Below are positions 43,203 to 54,838 of a stretch of DNA of 64,000 nucleotides, one piece after another. This DNA is from Diphasiastrum complanatum. Lineage: Eukaryota > Streptophyta > Lycopodiopsida > Lycopodiales > Lycopodiaceae. The position numbers and the translations under genes are program-made. The DNA lies in the NCBI GenBank assembly GCA_029204225.1, contig CM055096.1:40357215-40421214 (forward strand). Reading direction: 5' to 3'. The number at the start of each line of letters is the position of its first letter. Position 1 is the first letter of the stretch. The notes beneath the pieces are model-generated. The model worked only from the letters and a program-made list of their open reading frames with translations, had not been told where the DNA came from and did not search any database.

Positions 43203-43850
43203 AAAATTGTCAACTAGTAGTATTTTCCTAACTTGAGATTTTGTAGGCCTATGGCCAAATAAAAGTTAGAGATAGGTTCATACATGTATGTAGAGGCCCA
43301 AAGTATGTGTACACTACTTTTGAGGTCACATTAATTAGAGGAGGTCGAGTGTGGAGCTCTTCTATTGGCTCATAATTTGGTGCATTCCTATTTGACCAAA
43401 TTTCTAGGTATATGGGTGAATCCTATTGGACCCCAATTTTAGCCTATCATAAGACAAGTGGCCAAGAGGCACTATGGCTGCTGTAAATAGCCATCTCCAC
43501 GAGTATGTACACATCTCATTTTCATTCTATTGAATGAATGTTATGCTCTTTGAAGGTCCATCTTCTTCTCTCTCACTTTTTTGTTCATATCTTGCATTCT
43601 AGCCACTAGAATTGTGATTTCTTTGTTGCTATGGCTCCACACGTGTGAAATGCAGGTTGTAGGCTCTGAAGTACGGACAGGGACAGCAAGTTTCTGTTTG
43701 TGGAAGCTTATGATCAGATTTTGATGTTTAGTTGATGTTTAGTATGCTTAACATCACAATTTCTATCATTTTTTCAATCTAGATGTGCATAACTTCCATG
43801 GCCAAGATCTTTATGAAACTTTAGCATCTTTTGGATCTGAGTTTTTCACA
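43198..43850 (+). repeat. Copia-3 3' LTR
   Basis: Partner of 37990-38642. Palindrome CACACGTGTG at 43638-43647. Confidence 0.95.
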
Positions 43851-44403
43851 TAAACTCACTGCCAACTTACAAACCACCATGAAACAAATTGCTGAGAAGT
43901 CCTTTCCACCAAGAGAAAATGTCTGGTGTCCAATCTGCTCACAGCATCACACTGCTAATGAATTCCCTCAACTGCGAAATCCTGAAATGCCCTTACATCT
44001 AACCAATCCACTCAGCGAACGAGACAACATCAAAATCCCAGCTACCCATCATCAATCCCGTGAAGCTTTATCAGTACTCGATGGAGGTTCCGGGGTTAAT
44101 ATCATTTCCACATCCCTCATGATGGAATGGAATCTGAGAGATAAGCTAGCCAAACCTACTTGTCAGCTTTGAATGGCTGATCAAAGTGTGGTCCAACCTA
44201 TCGGTTTCCTTCCGCACGTGCTGATCAAACTAGGAGGACTCAAATTTTCCGTTGACCTTGTAGTACTTGATATTTCCAATAATGCCTATTCTTATGAATT
44301 ACTACTTGGTCGTCCGCGGCTCACCAATGCATGAGTCGTTCATGACTGGAGCAAAGGCCGAGTCACTTTTGGTAATCATGACAATTCTGTCATAATTGAC
44401 TCA

Positions 44404-46272
44404 ATGGGTAAACTCAAACCTGCACGCATACATGACGAGGGATCCTCAACCACCAACTCAGTATTTGAGCCATACCAGTCCAGCCACAAAAAAGGTCATT
44501 GTGTTAAATCTACTGATATCATAAACTGGAGTCACAGTCTAGCTACTATTGATTGTGTGAATGCTGATTACTGTGCTCAACATCAGGATAATTGTACCTC
44601 TCCACACCCAATCGATCACGACCAATTACCTGATCTGGATACACCCATCATCAATATCAATTTTATTGATATTCTTCCACACCATGATGAGCTACTAAAT
44701 GTTGCATGGCTTCCTACTAGTGAATCAGACGATTTAATCATTGATGAAGAGAACGTTTTACGAATTCAGAATTGCCCAGAAGATATGGACATCTCTGATA
44801 TTCAGATCCTCAACTATATGGAAGCACTTCCCCCGAAGACCTATCTACAACATGCTTCCAGGGTGGAATTAGTTGCCAAGGTTGCAAGTGAAAAACCTGA
44901 GACAAAATTCTACCATCCCAAATGCCCACACTATCTATGGGATCTCTGTGAAGAGGAGACTATCTTTCAAATTGATGACGAGATCCTCCATGACATACCC
45001 ACTGTCTCTCCACCACCAAGACCTCAACTACATGGTCATACTATGAAAGAGAAAATGAAAAAACCACTTCAAATTCAACCGTCGTGTGACCTGACAAATG
45101 TTCGGGAAGTTTCTGAGATTGCCTCTAGCCCTACACCCATCCCCGAAAAAGCACCATTTCGGCAAGATAAAGGCAAGTCCCCCCTCGAATCTCCAGCCCA
45201 TGATCCTGCATACTTTAAGGATTATACGATCGAGGATGTCACAATCAAATTACCCAAAGCTCAACGTGAGCCCACTAGTAATTCACCCTACGAAGGCCCT
45301 GCACAAACCATAACCCTTTCTCTGAGTGAGCCAATTGAAACCAACGAATATCTTGTCCACATCGGAGCTCATCTCAATCGCGAACAACGAAGATGGCTTG
45401 AAAAGCTCTTGCAAAAATATCGACATATCTTTGTCTGGACCTATAAAGACATGAAAGACGTCTCACCCCAAGTAGCTGTGCATCGTATCCCACTTAAATC
45501 GGGTGTGAGGCCCACTGCGAGTCGTCCATACAGATGAAATCCCATCTATAAGGCCAAGATCAAAGAAGAATTACAACGCCTTTTAGATGCGGGATTTATA
45601 TATGAAATTGAACATACTGAGTGGGTCTCCCCAATTGTCATCGTCCCCAAGAAAAATGGAAAACTTTGGATCTGTGTTGATTTTAAGAAACTTAACGCCG
45701 TCACTAAACGAGATCATTTTCCATTACCTTTCGGAGAATCCATCTTAGAAAATCTAGCAGGAGATGAGGCTTACTCCTTCTTAGATGGCTTTAGCGGATA
45801 TAATATGATCCAAATCGCTGAAGAAGATCAACACAAAACCGCCTTTGCCACAGAATGGGGAACCTTCTGCTGGAAAGTCATGCCTTTTGGGCTCTGCAAT
45901 GCTCCTAGCACCTTCCAACGTGTTATGCAAGCGGCCTTTTCTCAACAGATGGGTGATACCTTAGAAGTTTACTTGGACGATTTAGGAGCACATTCCGAAG
46001 AAATACGTCATCTGTCTGTGCTCGAAAAAAATTTTATCCAATGTCAACGCTTCGATATCTCTCTTAATCCTGAAAAATGCCAGATTTGGGTAACCCATGG
46101 TATTGTGTTAGGACATATTATCTCACGAAATGGCATTGCCATGATCCTGAAAAGATCCTTATCATTCAAAATCTACTGGAACCGCATACGATACGTGAAG
46201 TTTACTCCTTTCTTGGCCACGCCAACTACTAGCGGTGCTTTATTTTCGATTTCGCTAACAAAGCCCGCTTAA
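44404..46272 (+). pseudogene. Tat-1 linker and reverse transcriptase
   Basis: 44404-45537 is a 377-codon frame. Its first 270 residues are a poorly conserved acidic linker; the rest leads into RT (EQRRWLEKLLQKYRHIFVW, VHRIPLKSGVRPTASRPYR). One TGA (45535-45537) separates it from the RT body: WVSPIVIVPKKNGKLWICVD, FPLPFGESILEN, AFATEWGTFCWKVMPFGLCN, and the catalytic VYLDDLGAHSEE near 45970. The fingers use D-F-K-K-L-N rather than the usual D-Y/F-R-x-L-N, a small change. The frame decays near 46150 in the thumb. Confidence 0.87.
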
Positions 46273-46945
46273 TCTACAAAGTAGCTGTAGTTCCCAAATG
46301 GACGGATGAACAACGCGTCACCTTCAATCAACTCATAGGAGCCCTTACCAAAGCACCCATCCTCCGGGCTCCTGATTATTCTAAAGAATGCATCCAAGTG
46401 CATTCCATGTGCATACCGATGCATCCAAGTATGCCATTGGAGCAGTGCTCACCCAACCGGGAGAATTCAAAAAGGATTACCCAATTTGTTTTCTTAGTCA
46501 ACAATTGATACCTGCTAAGGTCAATTATACCACCACCAAACGCGAAGCCTTGGCAATGGTATATGCGGTTCAGAAGTTTCGCCATTATCTTTTAGGAAAA
46601 ATCTTTGCATTCTTCACTGATCATCAAGCACTGTTGTATCTCATCAACAAGACTTGCACCACAGGTCGTATTACTAGATGGATCCTATTATTGAGAGAAT
46701 TTGAGTTTAGGATCATGGTTCATAAGGGAGTTCAGCATTTTTTAGCAGTTCATCTATCCCGAATCCCTAACCTTCCTACCCCTGATCAAGGCATCAATGA
46801 TGATTTACCAGATGCAATCCTTTTCCAAGTTGACTCTACACCTATATGGGCTAAGGAAATTATCGAATATTTAACTTCAGGACAGATGGATCCTTCCTTC
46901 TCTAAACCCGAACAACGAGCATTGGTCCTCAAAACTATACCTTAA
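46273..46945 (+). pseudogene. Tat-1 RNase H
   Basis: Frame 46388-46945 holds FHVHTDASKYAIGAVLTQ (first catalytic Asp), TKREALAMVYAVQKFRHYL (the Glu motif) and FFTDHQALLYLINK (second Asp), then IMVHKGVQHFLAVHLSR. It is shifted relative to the RT. RNase H removes the RNA template during cDNA synthesis. Confidence 0.87.
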
Positions 46946-47995
46946 ACGTTAATTGCAGGACAACTCTACAAGCAAGGGTTAGATGGAATTATCCGACGAT
47001 GTCTTACTGAAGGAGAAATTCCCTCTGTAATTTCCCTCACTCATGAAGGTATTGGTGCCAGCCATTTCTCTTCTGAAACAACTGCTAAGAAAATCCTCTT
47101 GGCCAGTTTCTGGTGGCCAACACTCTTCAAGGATACGCACAATTACACTAAGGCTTGTGATGTCTGCCAACGCACAAAACGCTTTCAAAAAACAGACTAC
47201 ATGCCTTTACATCCTGTACCCACTGATCAAGCTTTCCACAAATGGGAAATTGATTATGTCGGACCTATTAGTCCTGCTGCTCGACACACACAATCTCATT
47301 ACATCATAGTAGCTACGGACTACTGCACCAAATGGGTTGAAGCAAGAGTTGTTCGCAATGCTGACGCTCATTCCACCGACAAATTTCTCTATGAACAGGT
47401 TATAATTCGATTCGGCTGTCATAGCATATCTTCTTTCCAAATTTTTTGTGGTACATCGCAAAAGTTCCCCATACTATCCACGCTGCAATGGCCAGGCAGA
47501 ATCCACCAATAAAATCCTATGGCATTCTCACCAAAACCGTCGAATCCAGCCGATCTGATTGGGAACTCAAACTCCATGCTGCTCTCTGGGCTTATCGCAC
47601 TACTCCGAAACGAGCTACATGCTTAACCCCCTTCCAGCTCACGGTCAAGAAGTCGTTATGTCTGTGGAATTCCATATTCCTTCTCTTCGAGTAGCCTACA
47701 ACCTTGAGCTCGATACTCCTCAGAATCTAGCAAATATGTTATTCCATCTGGAGCAACTCTGTGAAACACGACAGATCAGCATCCATGCTCAACAAGTCCA
47801 CAAACGATGACAAGAAGCATGGCATGATCGATCATTGAAACTTAGAGATTTCCAGATGGGCGATAAGGTCCTACTATACCACGCCAAAGCCTTCAAAGGT
47901 AAACTGAAATTTTCAGGCCAAGGAATCTTTGCCTCTGGATATGTTCAACTCCAAACCCTTCAAGGCGATGTCCTCAACACTGTGGTCAATGGGAG
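46946..47995 (+). pseudogene. Tat-1 integrase
   Basis: An H2C2 finger (HEGIGASHFSSETTAKKIL; CDVCQRTKRFQ) and core (FHKWEIDYVGPISPAA, VATDYCTKWVEARVV) lie in frame 47099-47512. The rest shifts frame, with a damaged third motif (AESTNKILW), LKLHAALWAYRTTPKRA, then GDKVLLYHAKAFKGKLKF near 47860, the C-terminal module typical of Tat/Athila. Stops at 47694, 47808 and 47999. Confidence 0.85.
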
Positions 47996-47999
47996 TTGA

Positions 48000-48638
48000 C
48001 TGAGAAAGTACAACGAACCATGCTTTTATCTTGATATGTATTAGCTGCTTTTTCTCTACTGTTTATTTTTTCTTCTTCTTCTCTCTTTTTTATTATTTGT
48101 ATGCCATTTTGACACCATTTTTGCTGTGATTTGTTGTTCCACCCATCAAGATACTATCGGATCAGTCTTCTCTGAGAAAACCACAAAAGTCATTAGTTTC
48201 AGACAAAATGTTTTCACATCATCTCGGATAGAATTCCCTGACCCCTTTTTTACAGAGAACGATTCATTTTTAGCCTCCGCAAATTTTGTCTCAGAAGAAA
48301 AATGTCAAAAAAATCAAAAAAATGGAGTTTTCTTCATCAAATACCCATGTTCAGAATTCGCAGACAATTCACGGGAGCTCAAATCGATCCTCACAATTTC
48401 TCTATTACCTCCGCGAATTCTGATCAGATACATTTTTGCACTATCAGACATTTTCCCTCTTTTGGCCAGCACAAATCACTTGTAGGGATTCGCGGGCCCT
48501 CAGAATGATGCCTCGAAATTCGCGACCATCATTACCAAATCATGGACACTGAGGACGAATTCTGGGTGAAGTTGCGAATTCCTGTCCAAAAAAGTCTATA
48601 TATAGATCTCCACCCTTTCTCCACGAGTTCATTTTAGA
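48000..48638 (+). other. Tat-1 spacer with repeated GCGAATTC motifs
   Basis: Between integrase and the extra ORFs. GAATTCGC/GCGAATTC forms occur near 48350, 48411, 48486, 48514 and 48573; the same motif is in the 5' leader at about 37362 and 37411. Confidence 0.55.
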
Positions 48639-51600
48639 TTGCTGCTCTCGAGTTCATGCCAAATTTTTTCAAAATTTTCAAAATTCTCAGAGCAATCTAA
48701 AATCACTGCTGCCCCGGCTTCCCGTGATTCCTCATTGAGCTTGCACCGCCATAAACCCCCTCGTCCTTATTCAGGGGATATAATCATGATCTCTCTTAAG
48801 AATTACACCGAGCAGCTCACACAGGCCAATGATATCCTCACCAACCTTGGTTTTGATCTAACACTTTTCCGGGACCAGCAGAGCGAGAGCCTCATCCGAA
48901 CAGCTTACTCAACCTATTCGGATGAGTTCCAAACTTTCCGGCTTACAACCAAGACTGGCAATTATTCTATTATCAACGTCTCTCTGGTGGATCTTTAGAG
49001 TGTCGGCTTTCCTAATCTCGGAGAGACAATCCATGGCAAGGGCACCAGTTATGATGCCAAGTACTTCACCAAGTTTCTGACAAACGACGGCAAAACCATT
49101 GCCCAAACCAATGATGGGATCGTTATCCGAATCATCACGGATCCCCATCTATGGGCCGCCTTAGAGATCATCGTCACCATGGCTGCAGTACATACCACCA
49201 AGATGGATCGCATTCCACCGAGCAATTTCTTCTCTCTCACCCTCCCCATGGACGACCCCACTCAAAATTATAAGTGGGCTAAGAAGGTAGCGGAGAAGCT
49301 GTGCGGAGCCCTGAAAGCTCGCAAATCAACTACCAAATGTGGGTATCTCATCCAGATGCTGGTCACCAAGCAATTGGGGTCTAAGGCGGCTGTTGCCATC
49401 AAGGAGTTGGATGCTGTTTATCCAAACACAAAAAAGTGAACCACCCCCCAAACGACAGTAGAACCAGTCTCACCAGCCCCACCTACTAAGAAGTAGAAAG
49501 GGAAGGCCGTCAGTACCGAAGCAGATGTCCCACAAGACATTCTCTCCAGTGAAATCAGGGTAGAATATGCTGAATCTGGAGGGAGCCTTAAACCATCTCA
49601 GGTCCCAAAGGAGCTCCTAGAGCAGCAGGCGGCCTTACTTCACCAGGCCCAACAACGTCGAAAAGCAGTAGCAGCAGCAGCAGATAGCTCCGGAACAACA
49701 AGCACTTATGGCTCTGATCCTATGGGCGTGATTCCGTCCACATAGGCAATCTCCTCTCCATCCCTTGCTCTCACAATCCCACCACCACCCCCACCATTTA
49801 TTGTCACCTCCACACCCTCACTAACTCTCAACACGGGCTTCCCATCCACACTTCCACAAAATCTCTCGACTGTACAAATCTCCACCCTACTTGACTCCAC
49901 AGTCAACGTAGATGATTTTGCCTTACAATTACTAACTGCACTGCCATCAACCACTGTCACCACTAACCCAATCCCACAATCTCCACCACGTAGTCTCTCC
50001 CCACCCCTCAATCCACAATCACCCCTCCCTGCCTTTCCTACACCTCCGTCTAGCCCTGTTCTTGATTTTCTACCATTCAACCCCATGCCGTATCCTAACT
50101 ACACACGAAACCTACCTGACATTGGTCCTTGGGAGCATCTACCCCTTACAGTCCAAAAAGCGGTATGGTTGGTGAATGAGCTCCAATACAATATATTCGA
50201 CACCCTAGGGGGACAACACACTATGCGGCAATTCGACGATGGCGGGCCTTCAGAAAGAAAAAGCAAGGCTAGAGGAGGAAACCAAACAACAACAGCTGCA
50301 GATCCAAAACCTCACGAATTACATTCAACAACAACAGCAGATGCTAATCCATCTCCAAAACCAGCTCCAACTGAAGGTATCCAACATGCAACAAACCATC
50401 GATATCCTCAAAACTGAGAAGGATGAGGTTGTAGCAGATTCACAAGCAGCACGCTCCGCTATGAAGGAACAGTTGGAAATGGTGGACTTCAACGACTTCG
50501 CACCACCAGCTATCCCTAAGGGAACTACCATTCCAGTGGTGGCCTATCAAACGCTGGCCCAAAACCTGAAAGCCACGACGGAGCAACATGCAAAATTACA
50601 ACAATCATACATTGCTTCCGTCGAGGCCCTAAAACAACACATAGCCACCCTGGAAGAACGCTTAAAGGTTGTTGTCCAGTCGACACCGTCGGTTCATGCA
50701 AAGCACGCCCAATTTCATGATTCGGGGCACCACTTTGATGGACCTGATGGTGGAGATGGCGTAGGATTTCAACACCCTCCTCCTGCAACTCAAGGCTCCA
50801 CATTTCAAAGCCAACCCCTAGGGCAAGGAGCTCAAACACCAACCGATCCATCGGGCTCTGGGGGTACTAGCTCCCAACATTTTCTTTTCCCTTCCACCGC
50901 TTCTAACCCCCTCGACACCACTAACCCCACCTTCATTCCACGACACTTTTCACCTGAATCACAACGCATTGCAGAAGCTAACCCCTCGCCTCCTCTATCT
51001 CCTAATCCCGATCCACAAATTGCACACGAGATTGTCTCTGAAGCCCCCACCATCCAGCACAGAATCAGCCTACAGCACCAAGCAAGGAGTTGCGCGTCTC
51101 TCAGGAGTTTGCAAAGAAGTATCTAACATCGAAAGAGTGAGGTGGCTACATACTGCCAGATTTGGACCAGTGTCAAACACATAAAGCAGCAGTCAAACTC
51201 CTAGATCCACAACCTCTCTGGCACCATCAGCTCTTCCTACAAAGTAAGACCTCGATGGCATGGTATCTCGAAGCTCCCTCCTACATGCGTACCAATCGTT
51301 ATTACTATCCAATAGCAAGGTGAGAACCGTTTCCTGCCACCAAGGTCAATAATAGAATCTTTTGGCCTAAGCTCACAGGAGTCGATACCGACAACTTGGC
51401 CGAAGACATGGTCACCAACTGTCGAGTCTTCTACCAAAAGCACCATGGCAATCCTGATCGCGATGTCAGATATTTTACGGATAATTGCGGCCTGGTGGCA
51501 TTTCTGACAGAATTCAGAGGTTTTTGGGATCGAGGATTACCCCCAATTGCCCTTGACATCAATAAACCCTTGCGCACGCAAGATGACCATATCAACGTTG

Positions 51601-51683
51601 CAAGGCTCTATTATCGCGCCTCACTTACTTCCGCCTTGCACGTTGATATGGTGGAGCTATGGAAAACCCATAATTTTCTCTAG
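48639..51683 (+). pseudogene. Tat-1 extra 3' ORF region with coiled coil
   Basis: A once-continuous reading region of about 1000 codons, interrupted by a few stops (48997, 49437, 49494, 49744) and frameshifts (near 50240 and 51065). Parts in order: an N-terminal domain (YTEQLTQANDILTNLGFDL, EALKARKSTTKCG-like stretch), a Pro/Ser/Thr-rich linker at 49700-50080, WEHLPLTVQKAVWLVNEL, a Gln-rich coiled coil (50239-50700, ETKQQQLQIQNLTNYIQQQQ), a Pro/Ser-rich linker and a C-terminal domain (RIFWPKLTGVDTDNLAEDM, YFTDNCGLVAFLTEF). No signal peptide or membrane segment is obvious, so it does not look like an envelope protein. Extra 3' ORFs occur in Tat/Athila elements, but I do not recognise this one. 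Confidence 0.6.
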
Positions 51684-51852
51684 GGTATGCTCCATTATTA
51701 CAAACCCATGCCCTTCCTGAAAAATCATGGTGAAAAATGATGGAGGGCATAGGGATGACCATCTACCACTCCCGACAACAACAGTCTCGCCTCCGAGAAG
51801 CACAAAAAATCCAGGACGAAAAGGCGTCGATTGGTGTGGGACCACCAATCCA

Positions 51853-51868
51853 ATGAGGAGGGGGATAA
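51853..51868 (+). other. Tat-1 polypurine tract
   Basis: ATGAGGAGGGGGATAA directly precedes the 3' LTR start. Confidence 0.8.
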
Positions 51869-52675
51869 TGTTAGCAACTGTGCTAACACATGAAAAATAA
51901 AAATAATAATAAAACGCCGTGGCATGTGTTTTGTAAGACCACATATGAGTATCTGTCAATAAACTTCAAGCCATGGCATGTGTTTTGTAAGTCCATGAAT
52001 AGAAGCTTAAATAATAATAAAATAGCTTAAACTTAGATTTAGAACTTAGACTTAGGAAACTTAAGATTAGAAATATTTTATCTTAAGTTGTCCTAAGTTA
52101 AGAAATTGAAGTTCTAAATCCTAAGTTAGAAGTTCTAGAAAGGCTAGAAACAGATTAGTCCCATAAGTTAGTAGACACTTATGGAAGACCCTCCTTGCCA
52201 TAAAAGGAGAGGTATTTGCATTGTAAATGACACTTTTGAGATTAAGCCATCTTGCTCTCTATTTTGGATAATTATCATTCCATTTCATTTGTGTTCCCCT
52301 TGGAAAGGTGCATAGCTTGAGGGAAGGTGCTCCGGCCTCCTCTTGCCTCTTTTTCATCGGTTTTATTGTGGCATGTTCATTATTGCTTATTTGTTTAGTA
52401 TTAGCCGCAATTTCATTTTATTACCCTTCGGGTGTTAATCTAGGATTAGTCTAGTCACCTTGCTAGTTGGGTAAGCCTTAGCAAGGATTTTCATTGTTGT
52501 TACTGAATAGTTTATTTCCATTTTGGGCACTAGTTGGGTAAGCCTTAGTGCTTTCATTCCTTCATATTTCTCTTGAAGCTTTTGTAGAAACTTAAAAAGT
52601 GGACGAATCTCTACATCCCTATACTACACCCATAAGTAGATCTAGCCACCACACTCACCAGAAATACTTCCAACA
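51869..52675 (+). repeat. Tat-1 3' LTR
   Basis: 807 bp, TGTTAGCAAC to CTTCCAACA, with a GTTTT target duplication outside. It is the complete copy that shows what the 5' LTR lost. Confidence 0.9.
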
Positions 52676-52749
52676 GTTTTGGTCAAAATTGCTTGGTTTT
52701 TCATGTTTTTTGGAACAAAATAAATAGTAAGAACCAAAATCCAGCAAGA
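52676..52749. other. Flank of Tat-1
   Basis: Short stretch between the GTTTT duplication and the next Copia fragment, presumably the continuation of the chromovirus leader. No match is visible to test that. Confidence 0.35.
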
Positions 52750-53624
52750 TTAGATCAATGAGATTTGCTTCTCAACATAAGCTTTGAAAATAAGAAAATG
52801 ATCAAACACCATAGATTTAGAAGCAAGAAGATATATCCAAGTGAATCTTGTGAAATGATCAATTAAGGTAACAAAACAAGTGGCCTCTCCCTTGCTCATA
52901 GATGATGAGAAATGAACATATGAGTGGATCAAATCCAAAGGATGCTTACTCTTGATAGAAGATCTTGTAAATGGCTTTTTGTAAGATTTAGCAATAGCAC
53001 AAGCCTCACATGGCTTGATCTCCTTGGAAAATGACTTTGGAAAGCCAATAGCTTTGGCTTCTTTGATCATAGAGAGCATGGATTTGTAGTTGGGATGTCA
53101 CCTCCTATGCCATAACTCCTCCATAGATAGCTTGTTCACAAGAGCAACATTGCAAGCATTTACACATTCTCTTGGATCTAGTTTATAGATGCCTCCAAAT
53201 CTAGATCCTAGTGCAAGTATCTCATCATTCTTTTTGATAGTACAAGTATCAATATTGAAATTCACATCAAGGCCATTATCAAGCAATTGGCCAATACTAA
53301 TAAGATTCTTTGTAAGCTTAGGTACAAAAAGAACTTTAGTGAGAGAAAGAACTTTAGAATATGCAAGCTTTAAGAAAATATTCCCAATTCCTTCAATAGG
53401 ACATTCATAATCATCTACAGTGTATATTGATTTCTTGGCTCCATCATAAGGTGCAATAGAAGAGAAAGAATCCTTGGAGCTACACATATGTGAAGAGGCT
53501 CCACTATCGGCTTTGTCCTTGCTTGAGGATTGTTGATATTGGTTCTTGCTCCTCCCTTTGTGCTTGTCCTTGACAAATAAAGCTTTGCCATTCGAGACTG
53601 CTCCTTTGTCTCTCAAAGAGTCCT
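52750..53624 (-). pseudogene. Copia fragment: gag end, protease, integrase start
   Basis: Read leftward: KALFVKDKHKGRSKNQY, a deletion that removes the gag zinc knuckle, ADSGASSHMCSS (protease), VLFVPKLTKNLISIGQLLDN, MEELWHRR, integrase CEACAIAKSYKKPF and FVTLIDHFTRFTWIYLL, ending near 52750. One stop near 53097 breaks the frame. Confidence 0.85.
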
Positions 53625-54720
53625 TTGTTCAGGGCTTTGGTGAAGATGTCAGCAACCATGTCTTTCGTTTTGATGAAGGTGGTCTACAGTATCTTCTTTT
53701 TAATTAGATCCCTGATCAAGTGGTACTTGATCGCAATGTGCTTCATTCTGGAATGGAACACGGGATCTTTCGTCAGGTATATTGCAAAAGTGTTGTCCAT
53801 CTGCAAGACCAGGGGCTCATTCCTTGTTTCGCCCAATTCGTCTAGGCTCTGGCAAATTTGCTATAGTCATCAATGAAGGTTATATAATATTTTGAACCTC
53901 CTACTGAGATCACGTTGAATGGTCCGCAGATGTCGGAATGCACTAGCTCCAGAATCTTAGTCGTTATGTAGAAGTCTTTAATGAATGGAGTGCGTGACAT
54001 CTTGCCCTTCAAACATGCATCACAGGTGGTCGAACTGGTTGCATTCAAGATGCTGACCCCTGTTATTGCTCCATGATGGCTTTCCTGGTAAAGTGTCATT
54101 GAGTTCATGTGGCAGAGTCTTTTGTGCCACAGAATGTCTGGCGAGTCGTCATGAGTCTGATGCACCTGATCTGCAGGCAGGCGTACCTTCAGATGATATA
54201 GGTTCCCTTTCCTTCTGCCTTGAGCGATCAAAGTACTAGTACTGGCATCAATCATGTTGCATGTTTCGTCAGAAAACGTCACACGCATCCCTGTATCTGC
54301 TATTCTTGCTACAGAGAGCAAGTCTTGTTACAGAGTAGGCATGAACAGATTGTCTTCGAGTCATCTGTCTGTGTTGTTGGTGTTGAGCCATAGTGAACCG
54401 ATACCGTTCACTTTATGGCTAGATCCATCTCCAAGAACTATGAATCTTGAAGGATCTACACTTCTGAAATCAGACATTATTCATCTTGATGCAACAAAGT
54501 GTGAGGTGGCTCCTGAATCTAGAATCACCTCATGTGTGTCAGATGTTGATGCTGCACACGCGTCTTCACATATGTAGGCGATCGAACAGTTTCTGTTTGT
54601 TCTTTCTTCGCCCATTTTTGAGCTCTCAGGCTCCTCAACATAGGATGAACTATTGATGTTCTCTTGTCTGTTCTGTGCTACTTGAAGTGAAGGTCTACTA
54701 TTTCTAAAGTCCTGACTTTA
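53625..54720 (-). pseudogene. Copia fragment with RT deleted
   Basis: Read leftward: protease VILDSGATSHFVASR (about 54530), SRFIVLGDGSSHKVNGIGSL, LLSVARIADTGMRVTFSDE, DILWHKRLCHMNSMTLYQES, integrase ILELVHSDICGPFNVIS and FIDDYSKFA. At about 53860 it jumps to the RNase H end (DNTFAIYLTKDPVFHSRMKH; DIFTKAL-like). The integrase core, RT and first half of RNase H, about 2.5 kb, are deleted. Confidence 0.82.
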
Positions 54721-54838
54721 GAAGTTGTGACTTAAAAAGAACAAGTCAACTAAACACTGTTGAAAAGAACTTGAAAAAGGAACTCGAACTTAGTGAGGAA
54801 ATTTAACATTCAATCACACAATCATTCATTAAAGAGAC
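54721..54838. other. Unassigned junction
   Basis: Short stretch between two oppositely oriented Copia fragments. No motif. Confidence 0.4.

Larger units (their letters stand above)
37990..43850 (+). mobile_element. Copia-3: intact, recently inserted Copia element
   Basis: LTRs 37990-38642 and 43198-43850 (653 bp each) differ by one base as read by eye (GGCTTCACACG versus GGCTCCACACG). Target duplication TAAAC (37985-37989 and 43851-43855). Primer site, polypurine tract and an uninterrupted gag-pol are all present. Confidence 0.96.
37531..44172 (+). pseudogene. Tat-1 gag-protease, split by Copia-3
   Basis: Gag starts at ATG 37531 (IPHIDAPKYDGKSDPI, then an in-frame TAA at 37636) and continues LFSMVLYGTAKEWYLNLE, ALIKRFKPSKLTQ, MRHEESVRNY. 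A frameshift follows, and Copia-3 inserts at TAAAC in the codons after HMDK. Beyond it, LTANLQTTMKQIAEKSF and a CPIC...H remnant lead to the protease VLDGGSGVNII (about 44070), the Tat-type Asp-Gly-Gly site. A TGA at 44170 ends this frame; the protease continues to LLLGRPRL near 44315. Confidence 0.85.
36836..52675 (+). mobile_element. Tat-1: Tat/Athila-type Ty3/Gypsy element with Copia-3 nested inside
   Basis: The left LTR starts TGTTAGCAACTGTGCTAACA at 36836 and the right LTR at 51869. The right end is at 52675 (CTTCCAACA). The 5-bp target duplication GTTTT is perfect (36831-36835 and 52676-52680). Without Copia-3 it is about 10 kb. The last ~293 bp of the 5' LTR and the primer site are deleted (break at 37340). 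Order: gag, protease, RT, RNase H, integrase, then about 3.8 kb of extra sequence before the 3' LTR. Confidence 0.9.

Noticed and set aside
48639-51683. Envelope gene of a plant errantivirus-like element
   Set aside because: No signal peptide, transmembrane segment or cleavage-site pattern is visible; coiled coil and Pro-rich linkers dominate.
28668-52675. Tat-2 and Tat-1 LTRs as one family because both measure 807 bp
   Set aside because: Their sequences do not align beyond a short terminal palindrome; the equal length is coincidence.
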